This document shows, one piece after another, positions 37,167 through 51,399 of a DNA stretch of 64,000 nucleotides. The DNA lies in contig CM067505.1 of the NCBI GenBank assembly GCA_034509495.1, positions 9,874,248 through 9,938,247 of the forward strand, read 5' to 3'. The stretch is from Acestrorhynchus altus (Eukaryota; Chordata; Actinopteri; Characiformes; Acestrorhynchidae). Each line of letters starts with the position of its first letter. Position 1 is the first letter of the stretch. The position numbers and the translations under genes were made by a program. The notes beneath the pieces were generated by a model. That model made no database searches, had not been told where the DNA came from, and saw nothing but the letters and a program-made list of their open reading frames with translations.

Positions 37167-38269
37167 AGTAATTCCAAGGTAAACACAAAGAAGCTGTAAA
37201 CAAAGAGGCCTCCTTGGAGAGCCTCACAAAGGCGAACGGAGCGTGGGTTGCTTCTGATGACTTACCCAGAATGCCTCTCTGTGCCAGAGCTGTTGGGAAC
37301 ATCTTATGCAACCACGGCGAGGAGCTGGGATCAACAGGGCAACCAAACAGCATCATTACCCTCACACTCTTTGTACTTACAGTACCAACAAGCAATATGG
37401 CCTAGAATGGCAAGGTGGGGGTACCTCAGCATGACAAAGCTATGACCAGGCAAGGCTTTATGGCTTTATTTAAGTCTCATGATCCAGTATGAGACCATAA
37501 ACCACAAGAGGATGATGTACACAGTGATGGCTTAAGTTACTTAAGCTGATGAAAATAACAGGCCTGCACTTCTTCTGAAGCCCAGCTCAGAAGCCTTGTG
37601 GGTAAAGATGAACACAGATATGATAGTGAGAGGTTGATGATGTGTAGTGATGCAGACATGGACAAGGGCCATTTAAAAAGCCTGCATTATGAAAAACTGA
37701 TTTTCTTCACTTTGTTCACTTTACAGTAAGTATGAGAGAAGAGAGAATGCCTTTGATATGTACACATTATACTAGAACATGAAGACAAAAAAAATGAATA
37801 CAAGAAAAAATATTATTAAATGATGTAACACTATAATATATGGGCCCTTTAAAAATAACAAGGCCTCAAGAACATGACAGCTCAGACAGCTATGCTGCTA
37901 GCATGCACTGACAGTTTTGAGGGAAAAGGCTTATGTAACATGAGAGTGGGGAATGATGCATACACCAGGAATAGTGGCATGCCATAACCTAATCTGCATT
38001 GAAGGATGATGTATGTTTGTTATTCTGTTAAGGTAAATGGATACTAAAAGGGCACACCTTTTGTCACTCAGAAACTAATCAAAACCTACCACATCACCAA
38101 ATCCCAGGGGTCTTAAATGATATTAAGGAATGTTTCCCATTTACATAGCTTTTTTTTTTAGCTAAAAGTAATGCCAACAAATAAATGCAAATGCACACAT
38201 TACAGTCCACAAAATGATGCTCTGATGCTGCTGTTAAAGTGTATAATCTTCAGGAAAGGTTTTCCGGAA
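37166..38269. other. No recognisable feature
   Basis: Nothing supported. Confidence 0.35.
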
Positions 38270-39020
38270 CATTTTGGAGCATTGCTGTCATGATTTAATT
38301 GTAGTCAGCCTCAAGAGCATTAGTGAGGTCAGTCACTGATGCTTTATGAGTAGTTCTTTCTCTCCAACTCATACCAAAAGGAACTGGATGGTGTTTCATT
38401 CAAAGAACACAGTTCCACTGCTACAATGTCCTCACACCGAAATGTTGAGCAGTTTTACTAGAGGCTCCCAATTACACTAATAAAAATGTCCAGAGTGGCT
38501 CAGCAGATTCAAATTCCAGGTCATGCTGCTTGCCATCTGCAGCCAGAGTCTGGGAGAGCAAAGGTGGCCATGGGGAGGTACATGGTGCCCACATCACACC
38601 TAGTGCAGTTATCAACACAAGGCATCTGTTAGACATTGTATCAGAGCTGGCAATCCGACTGGTTTCTGAGCTTGTTGGTTGCCCAGTGATGATGCAATGG
38701 TGGCAGTTCACAAAGAGGTATGGGAGGAAGCATGTGTTTGTCTTCACCCTCCTAATGTCCTCCTATGTGCATCCTTTGAAACTGGGGGAGTCCTAACAGG
38801 GCTGGGTAACTGGCCATTCCAAATCAGAGATGAGGTGGGGTGGTAATCATCCTACATCCTGACCTCAGTACTGCTCTTGTCACTGAAGCTTGTCAAATCC
38901 TCACAGCAATGTTCCAAAACGTTGTAGAAACAGTAGAGCCACAAATACGCTTTTATACCTTTCACTTCACAAGAAACAATGAACAAGCACGTGTCTCACC
39001 TCTTTTGTCCATATAGTGTA
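38270..39020. mobile_element. Two inverted family A copies flanking a SINE
   Basis: 38270-38440 is a plus-strand family A piece (CATTTTGGAGCATTGCTGTC, CAAAGAACACAGTTCCACTG). 38840-39020 is a minus-strand piece (AATCCTCACAGCAATGTTCC, TTTTGTCCATATAGTGTA at its end). The SINE at 38488-38825 lies between them. Confidence 0.65.
38488..38825 (+). mobile_element. tRNA-derived SINE with fused A and B boxes
   Basis: AGTGGCTCAGCAG resembles the pol III A box. It is followed immediately by GATTCAAATTCC, a B-box-like word. The usual 30-40 bp between the boxes are missing, so this copy has an internal deletion and is probably untranscribable. The body (GTCATGCTGCTTGCCATCTG, GAGGAAGCATGTGTTTGTCT, TCACCCTCCTAAT, GGGGGAGTCCTAA) matches a SINE-like repeat that I associate with otophysan fish. 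Confidence 0.6.
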
Positions 39021-39886
39021 TTAGGTTTGGGGGCTTTTGACACAGTAAATGTGTAATGTTTCTGTTTGTTGCCTGTGCCTTTGTTACCCTGTTTTAAAGA
39101 GCAATAAAGACCTTTCCTTCAGCAAAAATGCCATTCCCCGAGTCTCCTGCCTCATTGATATTACAATATCATGCTGCATTACTAAAAGACAGATGAACAT
39201 ATGCTAGCCCCAGGCTAGCTACTTAGCTACTTGTGTAAGTAATTATACAACACACTACACATTATTCATACTGCACAATATGTTTGTATTTAATAAGCTG
39301 TATTGTTATCTCTATTCTGTTTATTTTATTTTAGATAATACAGAACATACACTGTATTTATGATAATATGGTCATATGCAAATTAATTTGGTACATTGTT
39401 AAAATATACAAAAGAGTGCAAAAGCTATTAAATTATAAATGATGCAAAGGCTCAGGTTTCTTTTTGGTATAGAATCGGATTAGGAAATAAGGCCTGAGGC
39501 ATTGTAACTGATGTAACTGTAATTGTAATTAGGAACTGTCAGCTATCAATCTTTATACACCATCATAGTCTTCATCTCTGAGTCACACTAATCAAACATG
39601 GGCTCTTCTAATGGTCTAAAGGTCTAAAATCCAAAGTAATCAATGCTGGACGTACCCATTAGCCACTGCGCCAGCACCATAGTAGTGATGTGGGACGAGC
39701 TTGAAAGCCACTGTGCTATCACTACAGAGTTATCCCCACACATTAATGCCACTACTTCCATTTACAATCATTTTTAAAACAAGCAGACACAACTTCAGCT
39801 AACCTAAGATTATATCTCTCCAAAGCACATACAAGTACTTGTTAGCTTGTCAGTCATTAAGTGAAAATGCCTCCTTTAAGACCTAC

Positions 39887-39979
39887 AGTCGAGTTAATAA
39901 TGTTAATATTTTAATAAAGTCGAGTTAATAATGTTAATACTTTCATACAGTCGAGTTAATAATGTTAATGTTTTCACAT
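39887..39979. repeat. 31-bp minisatellite, three copies
   Basis: AGTCGAGTTAATAATGTTAA starts at 39887, 39918 and 39949, a strict 31-bp period. The units differ only in the last third. Confidence 0.95.
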
Positions 39980-40493
39980 CCCTGACTCATACAGTTGTGA
40001 GTCAGACATTTTATCCCTGACACTTGAGTTTGTCAAATGCTTTTACATAGCTTTATAACTTCCCACTGCTTCCCTTTGCAATAATAGTACAAGCAAAGAC
40101 ACAAACTCACCTGAAACAACATAGATTTAGCCAATCTAAAGTTACCTGTCTGTACATTTGTGGCAGGAGTGGATGAGTCCTTGTGCTTGATTGTTTCAAC
40201 CATTGGGTCAGTTAGTCAGTCAGTAAACGAAAATGCTTCCAGGCAAAATAGAAACTGCATTTCATGTAAAGAGCACATTGCCATCTGTGAAGATTCAAGT
40301 GGATTCATGTTTGGCATTGTGTTGCTGTTGGTGTCATTTGCAAAGCAGAAATTACCAGCAAATGAATGCAAATCTCAAAGGCTGAAGCTAAAATGTGTAT
40401 GGTTATTATAACAGGATAATGATCCCCAGATAATGTACATAAGATTACGGCATCTTAAAGTTAGAGGAGTTCTGCAAGAGTTGAGTCCAACCA

Positions 40494-40853
40494 CACACTT
40501 AAAATTAGGGTTCTTTAAGGATTCTCCAATAAAGAAAAAAACCCTTTGCATGAATAAGGAACCTTTATATAGTTTCTTTATATAACTTTTATATATAACT
40601 TTGAAAAGGGTTCTATATGGCATCAAAAAGGGTTCTTCTATTGTCATGATATTAAGCTTGTTATTGTAGAACCCTAGTTGGTGCTAGAACCCTTGTCCAA
40701 AAGGTGATATATAGAGCCCATTACAGCACATTTTGGATCAATCTGAAGAACCATTTCCCAATGCAAAAAAACTCTTTATCCATGCAAATATAGTTTTTCT
40801 ATATAGAACCATTTTCTTTACTCAAGAACCCTTTAAGAATTTTAAAAAGTGTG
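40494..40853. mobile_element. Palindromic MITE with AAGAACC/GGTTCTT words
   Basis: The ends are inverted: CACACTTAAAATTAGGGTTC at the left, and a right end whose complement begins CACACTTTTTAAAATTCTTA. The interior is rich in GGTTCT on one side and AGAACC on the other, so the whole unit can fold into a long hairpin. This is a common fish MITE type. The target duplication is not clear. Confidence 0.7.
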
Positions 40854-41428
40854 CAAAAACTGAAAGACTTTTAACTGAACACAAGCAGTGTTTGCAAGTT
40901 GTAATTTATGCCAAAGAACACTAAAAATATGTGCTCCTTGAGGAACGTTTGAAGGTTCTTCTGTTTGAAACTGTGGCGGAACCTTTAATGAACCATCAGG
41001 AAACCTTCATCCTGAATGTGCCTAAACTTTTTCAGTAAACAGATGATTTACTGATTTTACTAATGTGCATTAGTATTTGTTGGAATTATTGTTTCATGTT
41101 TGATTACCTAGTATTTATTACATCACAGTTCAACAAAAGATAGGTTATATGGCAAAGTGTGCCCAAACATCTCCATAAAGACTATAGGCGGTTATTCTGC
41201 ATTCAATGTCCAGAGTTTGGAGGACAATACAGCAGCATAATAACTGACATTAAATATACTAGTTATAACCAGTTATAACAGCCCTGAAGACTCACTAATG
41301 TGGAAGCACCTTTCACTATTTGTCCAACAGATTGTCCACCTGCTGCGCATCAGGTGAGAACCTGATTATCACTGCCAATGACATCATCAACTTAACATCA
41401 CACATGCATGATCTGTTTACAAATAAAA

Positions 41429-41434
41429 CACACA

Positions 41435-41480
<46 letters not shown>
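41429..41480. repeat. (CA)n microsatellite
   Basis: CA units with one GACA step. Confidence 0.97.
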
Positions 41481-41482
<2 letters not shown>

Positions 41483-41709
41483 GAGTCTTCAGCAGCCATA
41501 CAAACAAGAGTTTCAGACACTAAAGGATTTACCAAACAGGGAGGGCTGCAGCACGAGCAGGGAATGCTGGAGACTCTTCCTCTTTATCCAGTAACCATGA
41601 TCACCAAGAGACCACCAACTGAGCTCTACACTTCTCTACAGACCACAGGACGAGGAGCTGAGTGGACTGCTTCAGCTGGAGTGCACTCTCTCTGTTCCAC
41701 TCTTCTCAG

Positions 41710-41793
41710 TGTGTCTGTGAGCTGGAAGTGATGGACTGTACCAATCTGATCGAGCAGGGGGAAGAAATCCTCCTTACTGCTATTAAGGCATGA
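41710..41793 (+). other. Possible orphan terminal exon (weak)
   Basis: CTCTCTGTTCCACTCTTCTCAG (ending 41709) is a strong acceptor. The 27 codons after it, in phase 0, read CVCELEVMDCTNLIEQGEEI then LLTAIKA and stop. This looks helical and protein-like, reminiscent of coiled-coil segments, but I cannot identify a gene and found no convincing partner exon. It could be chance or a pseudogene piece. Confidence 0.2.
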
Positions 41794-42976
41794 GCAATTT
41801 CATTCCCATAGTAAAGACAAGACCAATATATTGATGTCAATACTGATACTTTTAAAGTGTTTTGTGCACAAATTGGTAATGACATTTATGGATATAATTT
41901 AGTTGGAGGTGGAAAATCCAGATACAGTAAAAATCTTAGAGATTGGCAGAGAGATACAGTATTGATATTTCTATTGATTTATAATTACATTTATCCAAAT
42001 GTAGAGGAACGTAAAGATCCTGAGAAATATCAATAAGAATTACCAATATGATTTCTATATGCCTATTAAGCTTCCCAGAGAGTGAGCATATATCAGTCTT
42101 CTGGCTTGATAATGTAGTTTTTCAGCATTTCAGATTTTAACCCTCCTATTATGTTCATCTGTAAGGAACAGCAATAATTTTCTAAATTAAAATTAAACCA
42201 ATATATTTTAACCAATCAAATCATTTAATGAAAAATGTTTAAAATAAACATACTTTACTTAAAATTCTTATTTATTTTATGATCTAAATAGTAGTTAACT
42301 TCACAAACAATACACGGAAACTTTTGTTTGCAAAAAACAAACTAAGACAAATATCACAAACAAATGAGAGTTTGATAATAAGGACTAGGTCTTATATAAG
42401 ATGATTTGGTTGAAAATATTGCTGAAACTGAAAATAATTTATTAACTAATTTATAAAAAATAAAAGAAGGATGAAATGAAGAAAAATAAGCAAATTGGAC
42501 TGCTGGGAGTAAACAAGTGATGAAAAGCTTTTTCTACTCTGCTTAACCACTGGTGGGCCGCCCAGAAAAAATGCTGAGCAAAATGTCATTGGACCCCAGC
42601 TTTTTGCCATTAATGGGCCAACAGTGGTCCACTATCCTCTTGCTATCAGGGTTCCAATAAAAGTTAATGTTAATATTTTCACAATGCTTTTTATTTCAGC
42701 CAAATTAAGCCTAACTGACGTTTCCAACATGCCAGTTCTTACCCAGACTGAAATGAGACATAAAAGACAGCAAGCTGATTTTCCACAGAAGTCAGTCATG
42801 CACCTCATTTAAGCTCACTCATAATTCAGTCATACTGGGTCCTGAGAAATGATGACTCACTAGGAACATCGAGTCAAAGTCATGCTGCAGAGTCGATTAG
42901 GTAAGCACCTTAAAGTGCACTTCACATAAAAGGAGAGAACATATACTATATACATTATATATGTAACAATATGCAC
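41794..42976. other. Unassigned
   Basis: Contains a 52-bp segment (42452-42503) that recurs at 43446-43499 in direct orientation. No gene seen. Confidence 0.35.

Positions 42977-43033
<57 letters not shown>
42977..43033. repeat. (ATT)n microsatellite
   Basis: 19 uninterrupted units. Confidence 0.98.
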
Positions 43034-43499
43034 GCACAGCAAGAAAATAATTCGTGATTATGTGCAGATCATGTGAAGCAATATCACAAGAAAAGAAGGG
43101 TTGAGGCTGTCTTTTGGTTGTAGGCATGAGGCCTTGTGCCACAGCTTTCAGACTAGCAAGACAAACATTTTCCTATGAATCGTTTGGATTGATAACCCAA
43201 TATATATCTCTAGGAGACAGTCACACATGCCAGATATAGTTATTTTCCAGATCTAGACTTCTACATCTGTCTAGAACTCCTTAAATATTTCTTAATGCTA
43301 GACATGAATATTAAAATAATTTATACATTTGTATGAATTTGACCATGTTTTGATAAAAAAAAAATACTTCCAACTAAAAATAAGGATTAAAGAATACATT
43401 TCAAAAATCCAGTTGAACATTGATTGAACACTGACCTAAAAATCCATAAAAAATAACAAAAGAAGGAAGAAATGAAGAAAAATAAGCAAATTGGACTGC

Positions 43500-43900
43500 A
43501 ATGGACTGACCTGAAAATGCAATGATTTTAATTTGTTATTTGATTAGAATGATGAGGATATTATAATAATTAGTTATTCAAAATGTTTGGCAGTAGTCGA
43601 AATAAAAAATAAAATACTGAATATCCTTTACTGTTTTTGTTATTTATGTATGTATCAGTATTATCGCCTCTCAAGACTTTACCTCTGAAATTTGACCAAC
43701 GTGTGAGCAAAGAAAAAGAGAGCAAACAGCTCCTTCCTTCTTATTTTCCTCTATAACCCAATATCTGGGTCAGTGATGTCATTAGCCCCGCCCCCTCTTG
43801 CTGATCAGTCAGAGTGTGCATGCAAGTTGATCATGTACACATGTTCAGTCTTCAGTTTGAGGATTAAATAGGGTAAGTCTTGTAGATTGTTATGATATAT
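43500..43900 (-). repeat. Dispersed repeat family B, copy 3
   Basis: Minus orientation. The GCCCCGCCCCCTCTTGCTGA box and GTTGATCATGTACACATG correspond to the core of copies 1 and 2. AAGTCTTGTAGATTGTTATG matches the upstream block of copy 1. The outer limits are approximate. Confidence 0.7.
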
Positions 43901-44790
43901 GTACATCCACTCAGAGAGGGTGAGGTCAATTATACTGTTTTGGACATCAGGCCATGTGGCATCACCAAGGATCAAACTTCCATTCTTGAAAGAATCAGCT
44001 CTTAGATAGTGTTAGGACTATGGTGTGGTAATGCATTATAGTACAAAATCTTTCAGATCTTTTCTTGTGAGGTTATATTGACATTAGGTGGCTGATCTGA
44101 GCTTAATACACTGATTGTTCACATTTGTGAGCAATCACTGGTCCAAAGTTAGATTTGATTATTCTCTCTGATCACCTCTCAGTTGTTCATGATTAGAAGG
44201 CTGCTGGATTCTGAAACCTGACCGATCCCATTATGCCATTCGACTGTTTTATAGTCCAATGCTGGTGAGTTTTATACCCCTCTCAGTCAGTACTTGTCCA
44301 TGAACATGCTGGCTTTTGGCTCATGTGCAGCGGCTCTAGGGTGGTATTATATATTTTTGGATACATAGTATACTTAGCTAAGAAGTAGGAGAAGTTGGAG
44401 AAACTTAATCATAAATAGAAACATACCTCTAATTTGGATTTAAGCCCTTTTGCATCTGTATAAGATTTAGATCCCTTTGTCATCACCAATTCACTTGTTC
44501 CCTTAAATGATTTTCCTACCTGAAGATGCCTCACTAGGCCTTTTTTGCAGCCACCTTCATTTGCTGCTTATTTGTGGGTCTTTCTGCTTTTTGTCACCAG
44601 TAAGTGAAATCATTCTGAGGTCAGGTGACTAACAGTCATTTAAACCATTCCATTTCTTTGCCTTCAGAAGCTCATTATTCACATCTTCACTTGTGAAGAA
44701 TAGCTCTATAGAGTTCATAATTCATCCTACTAGTTCTATGAGCAGGCACATCTTCAATAAACACCCAGTGACCCAGTTCCATTTGCAGTC

Positions 44791-45135
44791 ATTCAGCCAA
44801 AACATTAAGCAGTACTCAGGTATTATTAAGAAGCACCCCCCCCTTTGAAGCCACAGTGTATGTAAACAATCTAGGCATGGACTCCACAAGACCTCTCAGA
44901 GTCACAGGATTCTGTGTTATCTGGCTGAAAAATGTTAGCACCAAATCCTTTTAGTCCTATACGTTGGGGCCTGCATGGGGCATCAGTGAGCCATAGGTGC
45001 CCAGGATCCTGGAGCAGGTTTATCTGTTGTCATTTCTTGGACCACTTTTGGTAGATACTGTCCATTGCATAGCAGAAAGACCACACAAGGCCTGCTTAAT
45101 GTTTTAGAGATGTTCTGACACAGTTGGCTAGACAT
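44791..45135 (-). mobile_element. Internally deleted Tc1-like element, copy 2 of a shared derivative
   Basis: Starts AGCCAAAACATTAAGCAG, continues GGCATGGACTCCACAAGACC (antisense of the 3' transposase end), then passes directly into the antisense of the 5' region (CCACTTTTGGTAGATACTGT, AGACCACACAAGGCCTGC, AGAGATGTTCTGAC). The structure is the same as 5001-5478 and 49262-49712. Confidence 0.75.
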
Positions 45136-46779
<1,644 letters not shown>

Positions 46780-46900
46780 CAAAAAATTAGAACACTGTTA
46801 AAAAGGTTTTTGATAATTTAATTAAAAACATGAACTGTAATATATGTTTTATATTTAGTAAATTTAAAGTGATATATTTCAAACCTTTTTTGTTTTAAAA
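46780..46900. repeat. Dispersed repeat family C, fragment
   Basis: AAAAAATTAGAACACTGTTA then AAAAGGTTTTTGATAATTTA, similar to 16215-16320. Confidence 0.5.
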
Positions 46901-46924
46901 TTGGTACAGTGACTAGTAGTGAGA

Positions 46925-48240
46925 TTCAATTCAAATCATGTTTTTATTGTCACATCACATAAGACAGGTCTAAGGGTGAGTGAAAACTTAGACTCAAGTC
47001 CCTCTCAGTAATAAAACACATGCATTAAAAACACAGGACAAGAAAATTAAAATAAGAATAAAGATAGGAATATACCTATATGTAGTATAAATAGAGTATT
47101 ATTAACAATATACATACATTATTTCATTGTAGAAGGTCTGTGTTTATAGAAACTATAAAAGAATGTTTGCATTATATGTACATGCAATAGGTGTAGAATT
47201 ACATTTAGCTAAGAACTGGCTGGTCGTCATGTTTCTGTACCTCCTACCACCGGGCAGCTTTGAGAACAGGCAGTGGCTTGGGAGGATGGAGTCCATGATA
47301 ATCCTCCAGGTCAGTGGCTGGTGTATAAATCCAAAATGGAGCTGATTCTGAGTGATGTGCTGGGTGGTGCACAACATCCTCTGCAGATTCCTTTCTCTTG
47401 AGAGCAGCACAGTTCCCATACCAGGCATTCCCATACTCTCCACTGTGCAGGTGTAGAACATCGTCAGGATGTGGGGATTCTTCCTGAGGTAGAAGAGGCA
47501 CTGTTGTGCCTTCTTCACCACTCGTGTGATGTGTTCTGGCCATGTGAGCTCCTCAGAGATGTAAACACCATGCAAGCCATGTGAACTTGATGCTTCTGGC
47601 CCTGTCCACAGTAGCCCCATTGATGGTGACAGGGGAGTGCATTCTCTCCTGCTTCCTGAAGCACTATCGGCTATCAGCTCCTTGGTCTTGCTGGCATTTA
47701 GAGAGAGGTTGTTTTCCTGGCACCAGTGTGTCAGGAGGGTGACCTCTGTCTGTAGGCTGCCTTGTTGTCATTGGAGATCAAGCCTATGATTGTTGTGTTG
47801 TCAGCTAATGTAATGATGACACTGGAGCTGTATCTGGCTGTGCAATTGTGGGTGTACAGGGAGTAGAGGAGTAGACTGAGGGGCCAGTGAGAAGGATGTG
47901 TTTCTGCCCATCCTCACCAACTGCTGATGGCCTGTTAGAAAGTTTAGGATCTAGCTGCACAGAGAGCTGTTCAGACTGAGTTTGACGCATGCTGACACAA
48001 CTGCGAGGAAGAGAGAGAGGTGTTGAAAATGTATAGGAAGACTCCTGCTAACTGATCTGCACATGCTTTAAGCCCACGCCTAAGAACACCATCTGGGCCA
48101 GTGGCTGTATTGATACTCTTGAACGATCTGTACACATTAGCTGAGCTACATAGAGATGGATGTATCGCTCTCCATGGGCTCACTAGGATTGGCTGAAATG
48201 AGTGTAGAGGCAGTTTAGCTCGCCATGTGGGATCCATCTG
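46925..48240 (-). mobile_element. 5'-truncated L2/CR1-like LINE, reverse transcriptase pseudogene
   Basis: Read on the minus strand from 48240 down, the order is that of a LINE pol. First comes the RT thumb/palm segment ATGPDGVLRRGLKACADQLAG (about 48110), interrupted after the LSSS region. Then LLLYSLYTHNCTARYSSSVI (about 47870), the catalytic FADD box altered to LADN (about 47810), LTHWCQENNLSLNASKTKEL (about 47720), and the C-terminal KKAQQCLFYLRKNPH and FSKLPGGRRYRNMTT segments (about 47500-47220). The 3' end at 46925 has a GTGACAATAAAAACATGATT tail typical of L2-like elements. Frameshifts and the lost catalytic Asp make it inactive. Clade assignment is by motif memory. Confidence 0.85.
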
Positions 48241-49261
48241 GTTTATTTATGGTTTTCATGAGCTATAAGCCATAGTGATCAACAGTAAAACAAACAAACA
48301 AAAAAGGATATAAATGTCTCATGTAATGAATAGAAAATATGACTATTTTCCTTTTTGAATGAAATTGTGATCATGAATGAGCTTCTTAACAATATTCTAA
48401 GAGATACACTAGTATATCAGTCTGTTAGTCCACACCAAGTCCACTGTTTTTTAGTAGGACGCGTTTTATGAACCATTACATCTGTTTCATAATTTATCCT
48501 CCTCTTCCCACAAAGCTATTTCAAGCAACAAACAGTTTATTGTTTTCATTCATGTTTTAAGAATAAAGACCTTCAATCAGCTTTTCTTTTCTCCCTCAGT
48601 AGACTAAGTGAGGCTGCTGATACTGGGTAAAATGTGTTTATGCTGTAGGTTTTCCCTAAATAAATTAATGTAAGACCCTCATGCATCTTGTAGTATTGGA
48701 CCACGTCCATTTTGCATGGTAGGATAATAATTAAGACATTCTTTGAGTTACTAAACTCTGATACCAATTGCATTGTCTTTGCAGACTGTACATTTGGCAG
48801 CTTCTTCTCTATAAACCATGCTGTTAAAATAGACAGTAAAGCTGCACAAGGCAAAGCTATGCTGCACATTTGGTCCCCAGTTGTTTATCACATCAGTGAG
48901 CTTGGAAAAGTGCCCTGTGCTGCTCCAATAACTTTAGTTTATTCAGCATTAAACATGCTTACAATTACAGCCATGGCCTTATTTAATGCTTCTGCAATAG
49001 ATCTACCTTGGATCTAGTTATGAGATAGGAAGATAATAGTTTAGGAATTAGCATATACTCTAAGTCAAATCGCAGATTGAGCTGAAAGAATGAAGGGTCT
49101 GAGATGATGTTCCTTAAATTACACATAAGTAGTCATTATATATCCACTATGGGCCTTCAAAAATAATGGTACTTCTTCCTCTGTAATCAGTTGCACATAT
49201 GCATCATATACACAGATCTCTAATAAAATATTAAGCACTGATAGATTAACTGAAAATCAAT
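48241..49261. other. No recognisable feature
   Basis: 48573-49017 is open on both strands for about 100 codons, but neither translation is recognisable. Confidence 0.3.
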
Positions 49262-49712
49262 AATACAATGACACCCATCAAAGGATGGGCTATATTAATA
49301 CGTATCAGACAGCAAGTGAGCAGTCAGTTGAAGTGTTAGAAGCAGGAAAAATGGGGAAACATAAAGATCTTAGGTACTTTGACAAGTGTCAAATTATTTT
49401 GGTTCAGAGCATCTCCAAAATGACAGGTCTTGTGTGGTGTGCCCAGTGTGAAGTTATTACCTACTGACAAAGGTCCTATAAAGGACAACCATTGAACCAG
49501 AGACAGTGTCATGGTCTCCCAAGGCTCATTGATGTTATATGCAGACTCCCTACCTCACATTTTTCAGGACCGGCAGTACCTTGGTGCCAGATAATACAAG
49601 ATACCTTCAGAACTCTTGTGAAGTCAATGCCTCAATGCATCAGAGCTGATGCCATGAGGGGAACATACTCAATAATACATAAGTGCTTATAATTTTATGG
49701 CTATCAGTGTAT
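49262..49712 (+). mobile_element. Internally deleted Tc1-like element, copy 3 of a shared derivative
   Basis: The 5' transposase region (GAAAAATGGGGAAACATAAA, GACAAGTGTCAAATTATTTT, CAGAGCATCTCCAAAATGAC, CCAAGGCTCATTGATG) is joined to the 3' region (TGGTGCCAGATAATACAAGA, TCTTGTGAAGTCAATGCCTC). It ends TAATTTTATGGCTATCAGTG. The junction is at the same place as in copies 1 and 2. Confidence 0.8.
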
Positions 49713-50052
49713 GTTCTTCACTACTCACAGTGCACATAGCATAAATGTGCATAATTTCAGCTTTTATAACTGTACATAACATATTATGAAATAGATTTTA
49801 ATAAATAATATTTGTTAATTAGAAAATATATTTCATCACTGATGAGCTTATATCATTTCTGAGAGCTCATAAAATAACCCAAGGTAACTTCCATGCAACT
49901 GAAAGCCTTTCTCTCATTGGCTAATGTTAATGTTCATCAGTCCATCATCAGTTGAACACTGAACAACAGCAGTGTGCATGGCAGGATTGCAGGGAGTAAG
50001 CCACTGCTTGTGACTTATGGGGCTTAACAGCCCCCCAAAGACTTTTTTCAGA

Positions 50053-50053
50053 T

Positions 50054-50094
<41 letters not shown>

Positions 50095-50115
50095 ATAAAT
50101 AAATAAATAAATAAT
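50053..50115. repeat. (AACT)n then (AAAT)n microsatellite
   Basis: Ten AACT units turn into six AAAT units. Confidence 0.97.
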
Positions 50116-51399
50116 CCTTTATTAAAATAATAAATAATTAGACTGACATTCTTAAAAAATCAAGAAAATACCTATAAATTAATGAATTATCATCTCCTAA
50201 TATCAACAATTTAAAAACAGTAGTGGAAGTTCTTTTAGCTGGTTATTGTTGCTGGAATTCTGACGTCTAGTCCTAGCAACTGTGTCTGTTGTCCACCACA
50301 GCCAGCTTGAACAAGCAGTTGTGGAAATGAAGTAAACATGGATAAAATTCACTCTGAGTATGTGAAGTGATGGATTTAATAAACATTAGCTGTGATTAGC
50401 TCACAGACTAACAGAACTGTAATTAATCTGAAGGTTAATAAAGTTTTACTGACTGAGGACCAAAATGTTAGATGTAACACTGGGGTTGGGAGTAGGGATG
50501 TTACAGAGTTGAGGAAAATCACATCCGTTGGATTTGTGCTAATATTTTTTTATTTTTTCAACACAAATACATGATGTTTAAACAGCCCATCAGCCACAGG
50601 TAGTCACAGTGTACTGTAAACAATTCATTATGCTATTTAAATGACACTGAATCATCAAATTATCAATCATTTATTTTCATGTAATTAACTAATTATGCAT
50701 TCTTAAAAAGAAGACATATATCAACTAGTAGTGTAGAACTGTTTGAGTTTACTACTGTTTTGTGTTCTACACTTGTTTTCTTACCACATTTGGCCATTTT
50801 CATTATTTATTTATGTCAAGCGGAAGTATAAAGTACACAACATTCACCAGTAAATTAAGATGAATATTGGTGGTCTCTAAAAGATGACCTGCAGGCCGTA
50901 AATCAACCTGTATGTGTCATGAACCCCTCAGTCTCTCCGGACTCCAATTCCCAGAATCCTTCAGTTTGTTACCTGACTGATCATGTGACTCACTCACGTT
51001 CCAATCACTGGAACTGAAATATTTAGAAAAAAGTCATTTTCTTTCCTCAATCTAAAATGATTTACTAATATAATGGGTGACTAAAATAACACACTAGTCC
51101 AGTGTATTATGTTTCCTGGAACAGAAAACTGGGGCATTATACAAGGCATATGATTTATAAACTTTTACACATCACTAGGATCACATTCTGCATTTGCAAT
51201 CAAAGTGACACTTTAATCATAGAAAAACTTTCAGATACCGAGATGTTTAATTTACTGGTTCTCTCAACACAAACACAACACAACTCCAGTATAAATCCAT
51301 TTTATACAAAGATTTTAATGAAGCAGTGTTTATGGAACCTCAGGTTAGATTGTTAGGAGCCAAGTAATTTTTTTAGAGGTGGACAATCCAGGTCGAGAA
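50116..51399. other. No recognisable feature
   Basis: Upstream of serinc2. Nothing supported. Confidence 0.4.

Noticed and set aside
48573..49017. About 100-codon frames on both strands
   Set aside because: No recognisable domain, start context or splice sites.
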